Shown one piece after another: positions 1 to 7,503 of a stretch of DNA of 64,000 bases; positions within the stretch are counted from its first letter, which is position 1; the number at the start of each line of letters is the position of its first letter. The notes below the pieces were generated by a model, which did no database searches, was not told the DNA's origin, and worked only from the letters and a program-made list of their open reading frames with translations. A program made the position numbers and the translations under genes. Origin of the DNA: Octadecabacter antarcticus 307 (GTDB taxonomy: Bacteria; Pseudomonadota; Alphaproteobacteria; Rhodobacterales; Rhodobacteraceae); contig NC_020911.1 of assembly GCF_000155675.2 (NCBI RefSeq), forward strand, positions 2,904,501 to 2,968,500. The letters are read 5' to 3'.

Positions 1-1
1 G

Positions 2-181
2 GTTACGGGTGGCTATCTTCAAGACCCCGGCGAGCCTGCTGGGCTGATCGACGACGAAATGTTCGCCAACATCACGGAGTTTTTGTTTGAGGCGGGCATT
101 CTGCGTGACGAAGACGGCACACCGCTTACAACAATGCCGGATGTCTCGAGCTGGTATACAAACGACTATCTGGCGCGTTGA
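2..181 (+). CDS. C-terminal end of probable ABC transporter substrate-binding protein (partial)
   Basis: An open frame runs in from the window edge and stops at TGA 179-181, giving about 59 residues (ending SSWYTNDYLAR). The tail, with an EFLFEAGILRDEDG-like helix followed by a short 'SWYTNDYL' end, resembles the C-termini of NitT/TauT/THI5-like periplasmic substrate-binding proteins. That reading is by pattern only, since the ligand-binding body lies outside the window. A terminator-like hairpin follows within 20 bp, so the gene appears to end its own transcript before the IS cluster. Confidence 0.5.
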   Translation, partial: VTGGYLQDPGEPAGLIDDEMFANITEFLFEAGILRDEDGTPLTTMPDVSSWYTNDYLAR

Positions 182-199
182 TAGCGGCATCATGACTGT

Positions 200-252
200 G
201 GGTTGGGGTTTGAATCGGTGCGATCGGGTCAAAATCCAACCCCTAGGTTTTT
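200..252 (+). terminator. Probable rho-independent terminator
   Basis: Arms at 200-213 and 229-242 (GGGTTGGGGTTTGA / TCAAAATCCAACCC) pair over 12 of 14 positions and are followed by a T run at 248-252. It would end the binding-protein transcript. The same sequence might instead be part of the left end of the neighbouring IS481 element, whose terminal repeats I could not fix. Confidence 0.5.
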
Positions 253-591
253 GATCCCCTGGTTTGATGGTGCGATCTATTCTTTGGAATGGAAGGAAGC
301 ATTATGGGACAAATACGTCATGGCTGCGCCACGACTACGCACGCCATCAGAGCAACAATACAGCGATCGCAAGCTACGACCGCAGCTTTGAGTCGAGAAC
401 TTGGTATAAATGTCAAAACGGTCTCCAAATGGCGCAAGCGCAAAACTGTAGAAGACCGCAAGACTGGCCCCACGGACCCCAGTTCGACCGTTCTCAGCGC
501 GGGTGAAGAGGCGATGATCGTCTCTTTTCGACGTCATACGCTCCTACCGCTGGATGATTGTCTTTATGCCTTGCAGCCAACTATCCCACAT

Positions 592-634
592 CCATTGCCC
601 GGCAGTTGCTTGCGGAGCAAGCAATGAGAGGGGG
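592..634 (+). repeat. Hairpin insertion element, copy a (in IS481)
   Basis: Left arm CCATTGCCCGGCAG (592-605), perfect 8-bp stem TTGCTTGC/GCAAGCAA with a GGA triloop (606-624), right arm TGAGAGGGG (625-633). It splits the transposase between the 'TIPH' and 'RSSLHRC' coding segments. Confidence 0.85.
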
Positions 635-808
635 ACGCGATCTTCCCTGCATCGTTGTTTGCAACGGCATGGGATATCCCGACTGCCAGATATGGAGGGC
701 GACAAGCCGAAACGACAAAAGTTCAAACGCTATCCGATCGGATATTTTCATATCGACATTGCAGAGTTGCGCACCAACGAAGGAAAACTTTATCTCTTTG
801 TTGCCATT

Positions 809-849
809 CATTGCCCGGCAGTGAATCGCAAAGCGATGTCACGAGAGGG
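809..849 (+). repeat. Hairpin insertion element, copy b (in IS481)
   Basis: Left arm CATTGCCCGGCAG (809-821), stem TGAATCGC/GCGATGTCA with one bulge and an AAA loop (822-841), right arm CGAGAGGG (842-849). It lies between GCCATT and GACCGAACC of the transposase with no visible loss of host sequence. Confidence 0.85.
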
Positions 850-1737
850 ACCGAACCAGCAAGTTTGCCGTGGCACGGCTTGTAGAAAAAGCAAATCGCA
901 AGACGGCCTGGGAGTTCCTGGAGGCTGTGCTGGAAGCGGTGCCATACAAGATCCACACAATTCTGACGGACAATGGCATTCAATTTTGTGAGCAACCACG
1001 TAACCGGAACACACCATATTCACGGCCTATGCGGTTCGACATGATCTGCGATGCCAACAGGATTGAGCACCGGCTGACCAAGCCCAACCATCCATGGACC
1101 AATGGCCAGGTTGAGCGGATGAACCGCACGATCAAGGACGCAACAGTCAAGCGGTATCACTATGACAAGCATGATCAGCTGCACACCCATCTCGCAGACT
1201 TCATAGCGGCCTACAATTTTGCTCGAAGGCTGAAGACGCTCAACGGCCTGACGCCGTACGAATACATCTGCAAGATAGGGACTTCAGAACCAGAAAGATT
1301 CATCGTTAATCCGATCCAACAGATGCCGGGACCGAACACCTAGCTGTCTATTTAGTGTTGTTGATGTTTTCGTCGGGTTTTGATTATTTATCCTATCTGA
1401 AGTGGTCCGGCAAAACTGGACAGCGTGCTAAGATGTATCCAACACGAACGAATGGATACGAGAATGACAAAGCGACGGAACTTTTCAGACAACTTTAAAG
1501 CTACTGTGGCGCTTGAGGCGCTGCGCGGTGACAAGACGGTTCAGGAGATTGCGGCCAAGCGGCAGCTCCACCCAACGCAGGTGAGCACATGGAAACGACA
1601 GGCGATCGAAGGCATGGCCGGGTTTTTTACCGACAAGGTCAAAAAGGCTGAGAACAAGGTCGGTGAGATTAAAGAGCTGCACGCCAAGATTGGTCAGTTA
1701 GCGGTGGAGAACGTTTTTTTGTCACAAGGGCTGAAGA

Positions 1738-1771
1738 CAGGTTATTTCGCTAAAGCGAATTCACCGGGGTG
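1738..1771 (+). repeat. Second type of palindromic insert at the OrfA/OrfB junction
   Basis: Compared with the intact copy (GGGCTAAAGCGATGAGCC at 27642), this copy has about 34 extra nt containing GGTTATTTCGCT-AA-AGCGAATTCACC, an imperfect 12-bp stem with a 2-nt loop. The arms differ from the main hairpin family, so I keep it apart. The same insert is at about 17699-17732. Confidence 0.55.
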
Positions 1772-2035
1772 AGCCCATCAAAACGCCGCGAGATGATCCG
1801 CAAAGAGAACACAAAACTGAGCCTGACGCGCCAGTGTAAGCTGCTCAAGATCAGCCGTTCGTCGATCTATTACACACCAGTTGGGGTGAATGCTGAGACG
1901 CTTAAGCTGATGCATGAGATTGATCGGATATTTACGAAATATCCATTCTTTGGCAGCCGACAGATAGCAGCCTATTTGCCCCAGTCAGGGTTCTCTGCGG
2001 GTCGGCATCGTGTTCGTCGCCTGATGAACATCATG

Positions 2036-2076
2036 CCTTGCCCGGCAGGCGATGCAAAGCATCGCTGAGAGGGGGG
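2036..2076 (+). repeat. Hairpin insertion element, copy c1 (in IS3-A copy 1)
   Basis: CCTTGCCCGGCAG (2036-2048), perfect stem GCGATGC/GCATCGC with AAA loop (2049-2065), then TGAGAGGGGGG (2066-2076). The intact relative reads straight through this site (27911-27925), so the insertion is directly visible by comparison. Confidence 0.9.
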
Positions 2077-3420
2077 TTGCAGGCCATCTACAAGGGGCCG
2101 AACACCAGCAAGAAGCACCCACAGCACCGCATTTATCCATACCTGCTGAGAAAGTTGGCAATCACCCGACCCAATCAGGTCTGGTGCAGCGACATCACCT
2201 ACATACCCGTCAAGAATGGTTTTTTGTATCTGGTGGCGATCATGGACTGGGCAACGCGAAAAGTGCTGACTTGGCGGCTCTCAAATACGCTGGATGCTAG
2301 CTTCTGTGTTGAGGCGCTGGAGGAGGCTATCGCCCGATACGGCAAGCCAGAGATCATGAACACGTCCAGGGCAGCCAATACACTGGTGCGGGTTGGATCA
2401 CAACTTTGACCGAAGCCAACATCAAAATATCAATGGACGGACGCGGCCGCTATCTCGGCAAAATCTTCATCGAACGTCTGTGGCGATCCCTGAAGCAGGA
2501 GGCCGTTTACTTGCATGAAATCACCGATGGGTTCCAAGCAAAACGGATCATCGATACATGGATTGGGTTCTACAACTCAGAACGCCCTCACACGGCCCTT
2601 GATAAGCGAACACCGGACATCGCATACTTTGGCCATGCGGAGATACGAAAAACGGCATGAACATAAATCAGATGCATCTTAGCCAAGCCACATACCTGTC
2701 CTGAAAAGCAGGACCACTTCAGGGGTACTTTACCCCTGTCCGTGAAAGGGGCACCAGATGGGACAACAGCGGCGGAAGTACACAGACGATTATAAGGCCG
2801 GGGCAGTTGAGTGACTGTACGCGCCTGGGGCGACGCAAGGCTGCGTTGCCAAGGAGCTCGGGATTACTGGTCCACAGCTGAAGACGTGGCGGCTTGAGAT
2901 CGAGGCATTTGGCTCAGTTGAAGCCAAACTGCGTCAGCAAGCCGATGCGGCTGAATTGGTCCGCCTTCGCAAAGACAACAAGCGGCTTGCTCAGGACGTG
3001 GAGATTTTGCACAAAGCATCCGCTTTTTTCGCAACGCGGGCGGTGAAACCATGACGAGCAAGCGCACTTTCATCACTGCCCATAAAGCGCAATATGCGGT
3101 TTCAATATTATGCCGTCTCCTGGAGATATCCCGGGGCTGGTTCTACGGATTTCCAGCCAGTCAGCCTGCACGCGATCAACGTCAAGTTAATCGTGAGGCC
3201 CGAGATCAGGAGTTGCTTCCCAAGATTAAAACCTTCTTCAAGGTCAGTAAGAAATGCTATGGATCAAAGCGTATTCACCAAGACTTGCTGGCGGATAGTG
3301 AGGTCGTCTCTGAACGTCGTGTTGCCAGAATAATGAAGGAAAACAAGGTGTCTTCGCTTCTTCGCAAGCGTAGAAAGCCAATCACGACGGACAGCGATCA
3401 TGAGCTGAAGCCTTCCATTG

Positions 3421-3458
3421 CCCCCTCTCACACATACTGCGTATGTGCTGCCGGCAAT
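3421..3458 (-). repeat. Hairpin insertion element, copy d1 (in IS3-B, reversed)
   Basis: On the plus strand CCCCCTCTCA (3421-3430), perfect stem CACATAC/GTATGTG with TGC loop (GCA on the element strand), then CTGCCGGCAATGG. It is opposite in orientation to the host transposase and lies back to back with d2. Confidence 0.85.
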
Positions 3459-3493
3459 GGGCAGGCGATTGCGAAGCAATCTGCCGAGAGGGG
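3459..3493 (+). repeat. Hairpin insertion element, copy d2 (in IS3-B)
   Basis: Shortened left arm GGGCAG, stem GATTGC/GCAATC with GAA triloop (3467-3481), right arm CGAGAGGGG (3485-3493). With d1 it makes a 73-bp inverted pair bounded by CCCCTCTC and GAGAGGGG. Confidence 0.8.
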
Positions 3494-3569
3494 CCAAACT
3501 TGCTGGAACAGAAGTTCCACAGCCAGACGCCTAATACCGTTTGGCTGGCCGGCATCACCTATATCGACA

Positions 3570-3614
3570 CCCCCTCTCGGGATCATGCTTCGCATAACCC
3601 TGCCGGGCAGTGGA
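3570..3614 (-). repeat. Hairpin insertion element, copy e (in IS3-B, reversed, replacing host sequence)
   Basis: Plus strand: CCCCCTCTC (3570-3578), imperfect hairpin with core ATGC/GCAT and TTC loop (GAA on the element strand), then TGCCGGGCAGTGGA. Unlike the other copies it sits at a deletion: the transposase segment between the first and second catalytic Asp is gone. Confidence 0.85.
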
Positions 3615-4013
3615 TAGGGGCCGCCAATATGCTGCTGGGGACTATCGCAAGTTGATCAAAAAGGCGAAGCTTACCCAGTCCATGAGCCGCAAGGGCGAGT
3701 GCCTCGACAATGCACCTATGGAGAGTTTCTTTGCCTCACTGAAAAAGGAACTGGTGCACCATCAGCGCTTCAAAACACGCGCCCAGGCCAAGGCTGTAAT
3801 CTTTGAATACATCGAGGTATTCTATAACCGCCAGCGTCGCCATTCCGGCGACGGATATCAAACGCCGCAACAGGCCTTCAATAATATGACTTGGGAAATG
3901 GCCGCATAGGGTCAATAAATAAACTGTCCGGTTTCAGGGACGAAGTTCAGCAGAGCCCGTGCGCGATTGAGTGACAAAAAAGCTTGCTGTTCAACGGTCT
4001 TTATCGCAACAAA

Positions 4014-4054
4014 CCGCCCTCTCGGTGAATACAAGCTTCACCTGCCGGCAATGA
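4014..4054 (-). repeat. Hairpin insertion element, copy f (in IS110 remnant)
   Basis: Plus strand: CCGCCCTCTC, stem GGTGAA/TTCACC around a longer 7-nt loop (4024-4042), then TGCCGGCAATGA. It interrupts 'TRPTM-RFVAIKTVEQQ' of the transposase and has the same orientation as the gene. The tip is degenerate, without a GNA loop. Confidence 0.75.
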
Positions 4055-4336
4055 TCGTCGGGCGTGTCACCGCTTCACAAATGGCCTCTGCATCGATCGC
4101 ATCAGACTTGCCGCGCTTGACGTATGGTTTGACATAAATCGGTGGGATCAGGCGGACATCGTGGCCCAACACTGTTAACTCCCGAGCTCAATGATGCGCA
4201 CTGCTACAGGCCTCCATGCCAATCAGGCAGGGATCAATCTTGGAGAAGAACGGCAATAGCTGTGCGCGTCTCAAAGGCCGGTTGAAGGCGACCTCTTCGT
4301 CTTCAGTGATCCCATGAACTTGAAAAATGTTCTTGG

Positions 4337-4382
4337 CCAACCTCTCAGCGATTACTGCGCATTCGCCTGCCGGTCGATGGAT
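4337..4382 (-). repeat. Hairpin insertion element, copy g (in IS110 remnant)
   Basis: On the minus strand: CCATCGACCGGCAG, stem GCGAATGC/GTAATCGC with one mismatch and a GCA loop, then TGAGAGG. It interrupts 'TIGVD-KNIFQVHG' near the transposase N-terminus. The arms are slightly diverged from consensus. Confidence 0.75.
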
Positions 4383-4491
4383 CAACGCCTATTGTGGTAA
4401 CTTGCATGGGGTGGCTCCTGTCATAAGTAAGTTTCGACACATACATTATCGCGCATTGCGACGCTGGTTGGAGCAGGAGCCACCCACCCCA

Positions 4492-4529
4492 TCAGCATGG
4501 GTCTCTTTTTTACAGATAGGACAGGCCAT
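4492..4529 (-). pseudogene. yacG: yacG 5' fragment (DNA gyrase inhibitor / zinc-binding protein), truncated by IS110
   Basis: The stop of the RNase gene overlaps an ATG (TAATG, 4531-4527). From 4529 the minus strand reads [13 protein letters not shown] before running into the IS110 end. 'CPICKKE' is the first half of the YacG treble-clef zinc motif, and yacG normally follows the RNase E/G gene in this family of bacteria. Only about 13 codons remain, so the gene is lost here. Confidence 0.65.
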
Positions 4530-5557
4530 TACAGCGCCTCCATCGGGATTGGCAGCCTTTCGCGTTTGCGCTGCAGCTCATAGTGGCCCAGTGGGGTCCA
4601 GCCAACCAATGCTGTGTCGATGCTGTCGGCGCGAAACGCACTGCGCAGTGACGATTCAATCTGCTTGCGGTGCGCCTTGGACATTGGTGCCATATCAATC
4701 ACCACCTGCCCGCCAAGCCCGCGCAAGCGCAATTCGCGTGGCAGTGCCTTTGACGCCGCTATGTTGGCCTTCAGCGAAGACGCTGGCGATGTATCGCCGC
4801 CCGTGTTCACGTCTACCGCGATCAATGCGCGCGTGGGTTCGACATACATAAACGCTGACGCTTCAAGCCCGACACGCGCAGAACTCAGCGCCGTCATCTG
4901 GTCCAACACGCCGTGGTGTTCAAACCCACCTGCGTCCGTCACAACTGTCGCGGGTTCGACCCATTCGCGCCACGCCAAACCATGTGGCCCATCGCCGTCT
5001 GTCAACGCTTCGGCCACACCATCGCTGTCCGCCATAATCGCAGATGCCATAGCGTCCATCGCGGCGATGTCTTCGATGATATCTGCGTCTGCCCCGCCTT
5101 CACAGGAGGAGCGCAAGATCAAACCGAACCCCTCGCTCACGCCCTCATCATGGGCGCAGGCCAAAACGCGGTTCCGCACGTCATCATCCTTGATCGAGCG
5201 GCTGACGTTGATCCCCAATTTCCCGGGCGTCACAATGGCATAGCGCGATTTGAACAGCACACGGTCGGTTACAGGAATGGCTTTGCCATCGTCGGCGTAG
5301 CCGGTTACCTGCACCAGTATAGCCTGTCCGGGCGCGAGCCCCTTTCCTTGGCGCAGAAATGCCGTCTCACCGTCCGGCAGGCGCAGCATCATGCCACCCT
5401 GCCCTTTCAACGGACGATCACAAATCGCACGAAAAATCGCACCCGGGCGCGGCGCGCCCTCATCGTCGATCATCAAATCTTGCAGTTTTCCATCGACCAG
5501 CAGCGCCGCCGCTTCACGGCCCGCCACGTGGTCCAGAACGATCATCCGTCCCTTCAT
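4529..5557 (-). CDS. rng: Ribonuclease E/G family protein
   Basis: A 342-residue protein from the ATG at 5557, which overlaps the maf stop (ATGA); the longer frame upstream lies inside maf. An S1-like region is followed by the catalytic segment with '[12 protein letters not shown]' (first metal Asp) and '[11 protein letters not shown]' (second metal Asp), the pair that coordinates Mg2+ in RNase E/G. It is much shorter than E. coli RNase G (~489 aa) and lacks the CPxC Zn-link and the C-terminal extension, as is usual for the small RNase G-like proteins of this group. It belongs to the murA-to-yacG operon and would act in rRNA/mRNA processing. Confidence 0.88.
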   Translation of the reverse strand: MKGRMIVLDHVAGREAAALLVDGKLQDLMIDDEGAPRPGAIFRAICDRPLKGQGGMMLRLPDGETAFLRQGKGLAPGQAILVQVTGYADDGKAIPVTDRVLFKSRYAIVTPGKLGINVSRSIKDDDVRNRVLACAHDEGVSEGFGLILRSSCEGGADADIIEDIAAMDAMASAIMADSDGVAEALTDGDGPHGLAWREWVEPATVVTDAGGFEHHGVLDQMTALSSARVGLEASAFMYVEPTRALIAVDVNTGGDTSPASSLKANIAASKALPRELRLRGLGGQVVIDMAPMSKAHRKQIESSLRSAFRADSIDTALVGWTPLGHYELQRKRERLPIPMEAL

Positions 5558-6156
5558 GAATTTTCCTTTATGTTCTGCGGCACCTGTTGGGACCACATCA
5601 CCAAACCTGATGATTGTAATAAATTCGCGGTCTCCGCCAACGGCAGCCCGACCACCCCCGAATAAGATCCAGAAATCCACGGAATAAACGCGCTGGCTGG
5701 TCCTTGAATGGCATAGCCACCCGCTTTGCCGCGCCAGTCGTCCGTTGCAATATAGCCTGCGATCTCAACGTCACTCAGGCGTTTCATCTTCACGTCCGTC
5801 ACGACATCCTTCACGCGGATACCATTCGGCGTTTTGACCGCAATTGCAGTAATCACTTTATGGCGACGCCCCGACATCAGCCGCAAAAACGCCTCAGCCT
5901 CAACTGCGTCAGCAGGCTTGCCCAAAATACGGCGACCCACCGCCACCGTGGTATCCGCGCAAAGCACGACCTCATCATCCGCGCACACGGATGCCTGCGC
6001 CTTTTCCTGCGCCATGCGCCGCACGTAGTCGCGCGGTTTTTCAGCCTCTTTCGGGTCTTCGTTAATCTCAGGTGCGCGCACAGCATAGGGCGTCAGCCCA
6101 AGCTGCGCCAAAAGCTCCAACCGTCGCGGGGAACCGGAGCCTAAAATAAGTCTCAT
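5554..6156 (-). CDS. maf: Maf-like nucleoside triphosphate pyrophosphatase
   Basis: A 200-residue protein with the Maf signature '[14 protein letters not shown]' at the N-terminus, '[10 protein letters not shown]' around residue 65 (catalytic Asp region), 'ITAIAVKTP', and '[16 protein letters not shown]' near residue 145. Maf proteins hydrolyse non-canonical or methylated NTPs, or dTTP/UTP, to monophosphates, with a house-cleaning role. It starts 7 bp after infA and its stop overlaps the start of the RNase gene, so translation is probably coupled. The length is normal for the family. Confidence 0.92.
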   Translation of the reverse strand: MRLILGSGSPRRLELLAQLGLTPYAVRAPEINEDPKEAEKPRDYVRRMAQEKAQASVCADDEVVLCADTTVAVGRRILGKPADAVEAEAFLRLMSGRRHKVITAIAVKTPNGIRVKDVVTDVKMKRLSDVEIAGYIATDDWRGKAGGYAIQGPASAFIPWISGSYSGVVGLPLAETANLLQSSGLVMWSQQVPQNIKENS

Positions 6157-6163
6157 CCGAGAA

Positions 6164-6382
6164 TTATTTGAACCGATAATTGATCCGACCCTTGGTCAAA
6201 TCATAGGGGGTCATCTCGACCTGCACCTTGTCGCCTGAAAGGACACGGATGCGGTTCTTTCGCATCTTGCCTGCCGTATGCGCGATGATCGTATGGCCGT
6301 TTTCCAGCTCGACCAGGAATGTCGCGTTCGGCAAGAGTTCTTTTACGACGCCTGGAAATTCGAGCAGTTCTTCCTTGGCCAT
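6164..6382 (-). CDS. infA: Translation initiation factor IF-1
   Basis: A 72-residue protein, [20 protein letters not shown]..., ending 'GRINYRFK', a complete OB-fold IF-1. The start at 6382 is chosen because GGAGAG lies just upstream and the product has the exact family length; the frame stays open further upstream without family similarity. It binds the 30S A-site during initiation. It is followed by maf 7 bp downstream; a 177-bp gap separates it from the phosphatase gene upstream, so it may have its own promoter there. Confidence 0.95.
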   Translation of the reverse strand: MAKEELLEFPGVVKELLPNATFLVELENGHTIIAHTAGKMRKNRIRVLSGDKVQVEMTPYDLTKGRINYRFK

Positions 6383-6559
6383 GTTCTCTCCATCAAAAAC
6401 GTCCGCGAACTTGCGGACAGGGGGTAAATGCGCTGGGGCGCAGGGATTTTCAAGGGCTAACTGAACCTTAACCCTTGTAATGTCTTTGATGCGCGCAATC
6501 ACCGACCCCGAATTTTGGGCAAACCATGCAACACATGGGCAAAGATTTTTACGAAACTG

Positions 6560-7018
6560 TCATTCTTCGCTATCCCCGTTGCCCCAACGGGCGATCAGGC
6601 GGCTATGGATTTGGTCGCGGGCCTGGCGATAGGACGCCAGACGGTCGTCGCGGCCTTCGCCCAACCCCGTTGGGTCCAAAATTGGCCAGTATTCAACATC
6701 AAGGTGCGCATGGCGCGTCAATTCCTGTGCGCGGCGCTGGCTGGCGGGCGATAAAGCGACAACCAAATCGAACGACGACAAATCATCACCCCATTGCACC
6801 ATTTCATCAAAAGACCGGCTGCGGTGGCGCGAAAGCTCAATCCCCAATTCCATGCACACCGATACTGCGAAACCATCAATATCAAGGTCGGACTTTACAC
6901 CTGCAGATTGAAGATAAACGCCTGTTCCATACAACTTTTTCGCTAAACCTTCAGCCATGGGCGAGCGCACAGAATTGTGGTCACAACAAAATAGAATGGA
7001 CTGTGGCAATCGATCCAA
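6560..7018 (-). CDS. Low-molecular-weight protein-tyrosine phosphatase / arsenate reductase-like protein
   Basis: The P-loop motif CDHNSVRS (CX5R(S)) lies close to the N-terminus and 'YWPILDPTG' contains the expected general-acid Asp near residue 115. Length is ~152 aa from a TTG at 7018, which sits right after the UPF0262 stop (TAG 7022-7020). Longer starts would overlap that gene entirely. The family removes phosphate from Tyr residues or, in ArsC relatives, reduces arsenate. The conserved position next to infA and hisD favours a housekeeping role, but the substrate is unknown. Confidence 0.8.
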   Translation of the reverse strand: MDRLPQSILFCCDHNSVRSPMAEGLAKKLYGTGVYLQSAGVKSDLDIDGFAVSVCMELGIELSRHRSRSFDEMVQWGDDLSSFDLVVALSPASQRRAQELTRHAHLDVEYWPILDPTGLGEGRDDRLASYRQARDQIHSRLIARWGNGDSEE

Positions 7019-7019
7019 A

Positions 7020-7499
7020 CTAGCCCCCGAAATGCAAAACACAGATGAGCGTAAACAGGCGTCGGGAGGTGTCATAGTCGACCTCCGCCTTCCCCTCCAG
7101 ACGCTCTTGTAGGATACGCGCACCCTCATCGTGGATGCCACGCCGCGCCATATCAATCGTCTCAATCTGGTTTGGGGCGGCGGTTTTGACCGCGTCAAAA
7201 TAGCTTTCGCAGATCAGGAAATAATCTTTCACGACTTGGCGGAACGGGCCGAGGGACAGATGAAACTCACCCGCAGCTTCACCATTTTCGGTATTTATTT
7301 CGAATACCAATCGCTTTTGACGGATTGAAAGCCCCAACCGATACGGCCCAATCGGAACCTCCTTGCTGTCGCGCTCAGGCAGAACAAAGGAGTTGTCCTC
7401 AAGCAGATCGAACATCGCCACTTTGCGTTCTTGTTCAATCTCGGGCGTCGGCGGCGGTAGCGCACTGTCGTCCAGATCAATGTGGATTATCTTTGCCAA
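7020..7499 (-). CDS. UPF0262 family protein
   Basis: A 159-residue protein beginning MAKIIHIDLDDSALPPP and containing 'IGPYRLGLSIRQKRLVFEI' and 'ARRGIHDEGARILQERLEGK', characteristic of the UPF0262 family found in alphaproteobacteria. No biochemical function is assigned. It is soluble, with no signal peptide or membrane segment. It lies 4 bp after hisD and directly before the phosphatase gene, the order common in Rhodobacterales. Confidence 0.9.
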   Translation of the reverse strand: MAKIIHIDLDDSALPPPTPEIEQERKVAMFDLLEDNSFVLPERDSKEVPIGPYRLGLSIRQKRLVFEINTENGEAAGEFHLSLGPFRQVVKDYFLICESYFDAVKTAAPNQIETIDMARRGIHDEGARILQERLEGKAEVDYDTSRRLFTLICVLHFGG

Positions 7500-7503
7500 T
7501 GCC

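Larger units (their letters stand above)
289..1343 (+). pseudogene. IS481-family transposase, broken by two hairpin insertions
   Basis: The conceptual protein starts with an HTH region (ALSRELGINVKTVSKWRKR, near residue 35). It continues through 'RYPIGYFHIDIAE' (first catalytic Asp), 'ILTDNGIQF' (second Asp) and 'TNGQVERMNRTIKD' (catalytic Glu), the DDE layout of IS481-type transposases. The frame is lost twice, at 592-634 and 809-849, where ~40-bp hairpin insertions sit. Removing the second restores 'LFVAI-DRTSKFAV' exactly, so it looks like a clean insertion. Apart from these inserts the sequence is well preserved, so the inserts are probably what killed the gene. Element ends were not identified. 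Confidence 0.8.
1464..2660 (+). pseudogene. IS3-A transposase OrfA/OrfB, inactivated
   Basis: OrfA from 1464 (MTKRRNFSDNFKATVAL, an HTH of the IS3 OrfA type) matches the intact copy at 27378 until 'SQGLK'. There an extra ~34-nt palindromic segment replaces the OrfA/OrfB junction. OrfB then runs from 1769 through 'RSSIYYTPVG', is broken at 2036-2076 by a hairpin element, and resumes with 'WCSDITY' (first Asp). It is broken again near 2368, where the 'TDQGSQY' (second Asp) region has a net one-base loss, and ends after 'FIERLWRSLKQE' (Glu) at 2660. The same three lesions occur in copy 2. Confidence 0.85.
1398..2721 (+). mobile_element. IS3-family element 'IS3-A', copy 1 (defective)
   Basis: The left end TGAAGTGGTCCGGCAAAACT at 1398 and the right end GCAGGACCACTTCA at 2721 form the terminal inverted repeats also seen at 17359/18683 and 27312/28568. 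The three copies are clearly one element; the names IS3-A to IS3-D are mine. Copy 1 carries two hairpin-type inserts and a frameshift, all shared with copy 2. No target duplication is evident. Its right end abuts the left part of a second IS3-type element. Confidence 0.85.
2758..3909 (+). pseudogene. IS3-B transposase OrfA/OrfB, inactivated
   Basis: OrfA (MGQQRRKYTDDYKAGAVE) meets a TGA at codon 19, then reads on as 'LYAPGATQGCVAKELGITG' to 'ILHKASAFFATRAVKP'. OrfB begins at 3051 in an ATGA overlap and is intact through 'YGSKRIHQDLLADSEVVSERRVARIM'. A 73-bp pair of hairpin elements at 3421-3493 interrupts 'SIAP-NLLEQKF'. At 3570 a third element follows 'GITYIDT' (first catalytic Asp) directly and is joined to 'DRGRQYAAGDYR' (second Asp), so roughly 60 codons are missing. 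The tail with 'SRKGECLDNAPMESFFASLK' (Glu) is preserved to 3909. Confidence 0.85.
2737..3942 (+). mobile_element. IS3-family element 'IS3-B' (defective)
   Basis: The ends TGTCCGTGAAAGGGGCA (2737-2753) and TGTCCGGTTTCAGGGACG (3925-3942) form imperfect inverted repeats around an OrfA/OrfB pair. The element is dead: a stop codon in OrfA and three hairpin elements in OrfB, one of which has replaced part of the catalytic domain. It is flanked by IS3-A on the left and an IS110 remnant on the right. Confidence 0.7.
3951..4491 (-). pseudogene. IS110-family transposase remnant
   Basis: Read on the minus strand from about 4408: MQVTTIGVD, then (after a hairpin insert) 'KNIFQVHGITEDEEVAFNRPLRR', 'KIDPCLIGMEACSSAHH', a stop where Trp is expected, 'ARELTVLGHDVRLIPPIYVKPYVKRGKSDAIDAEAI', a second hairpin insert, and 'RFVAIKTVEQQAFLSLNRARAL'. 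These are the N-terminal DEDD-domain motifs of IS110-type (IS116/IS902-like) transposases. The rest is cut off by the end of IS3-B near 3950. Bases 4407-4421 and 4473-4491 are inverted repeats (GGGGTGGCTCCTG) near the element's end inside yacG. Confidence 0.8.
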
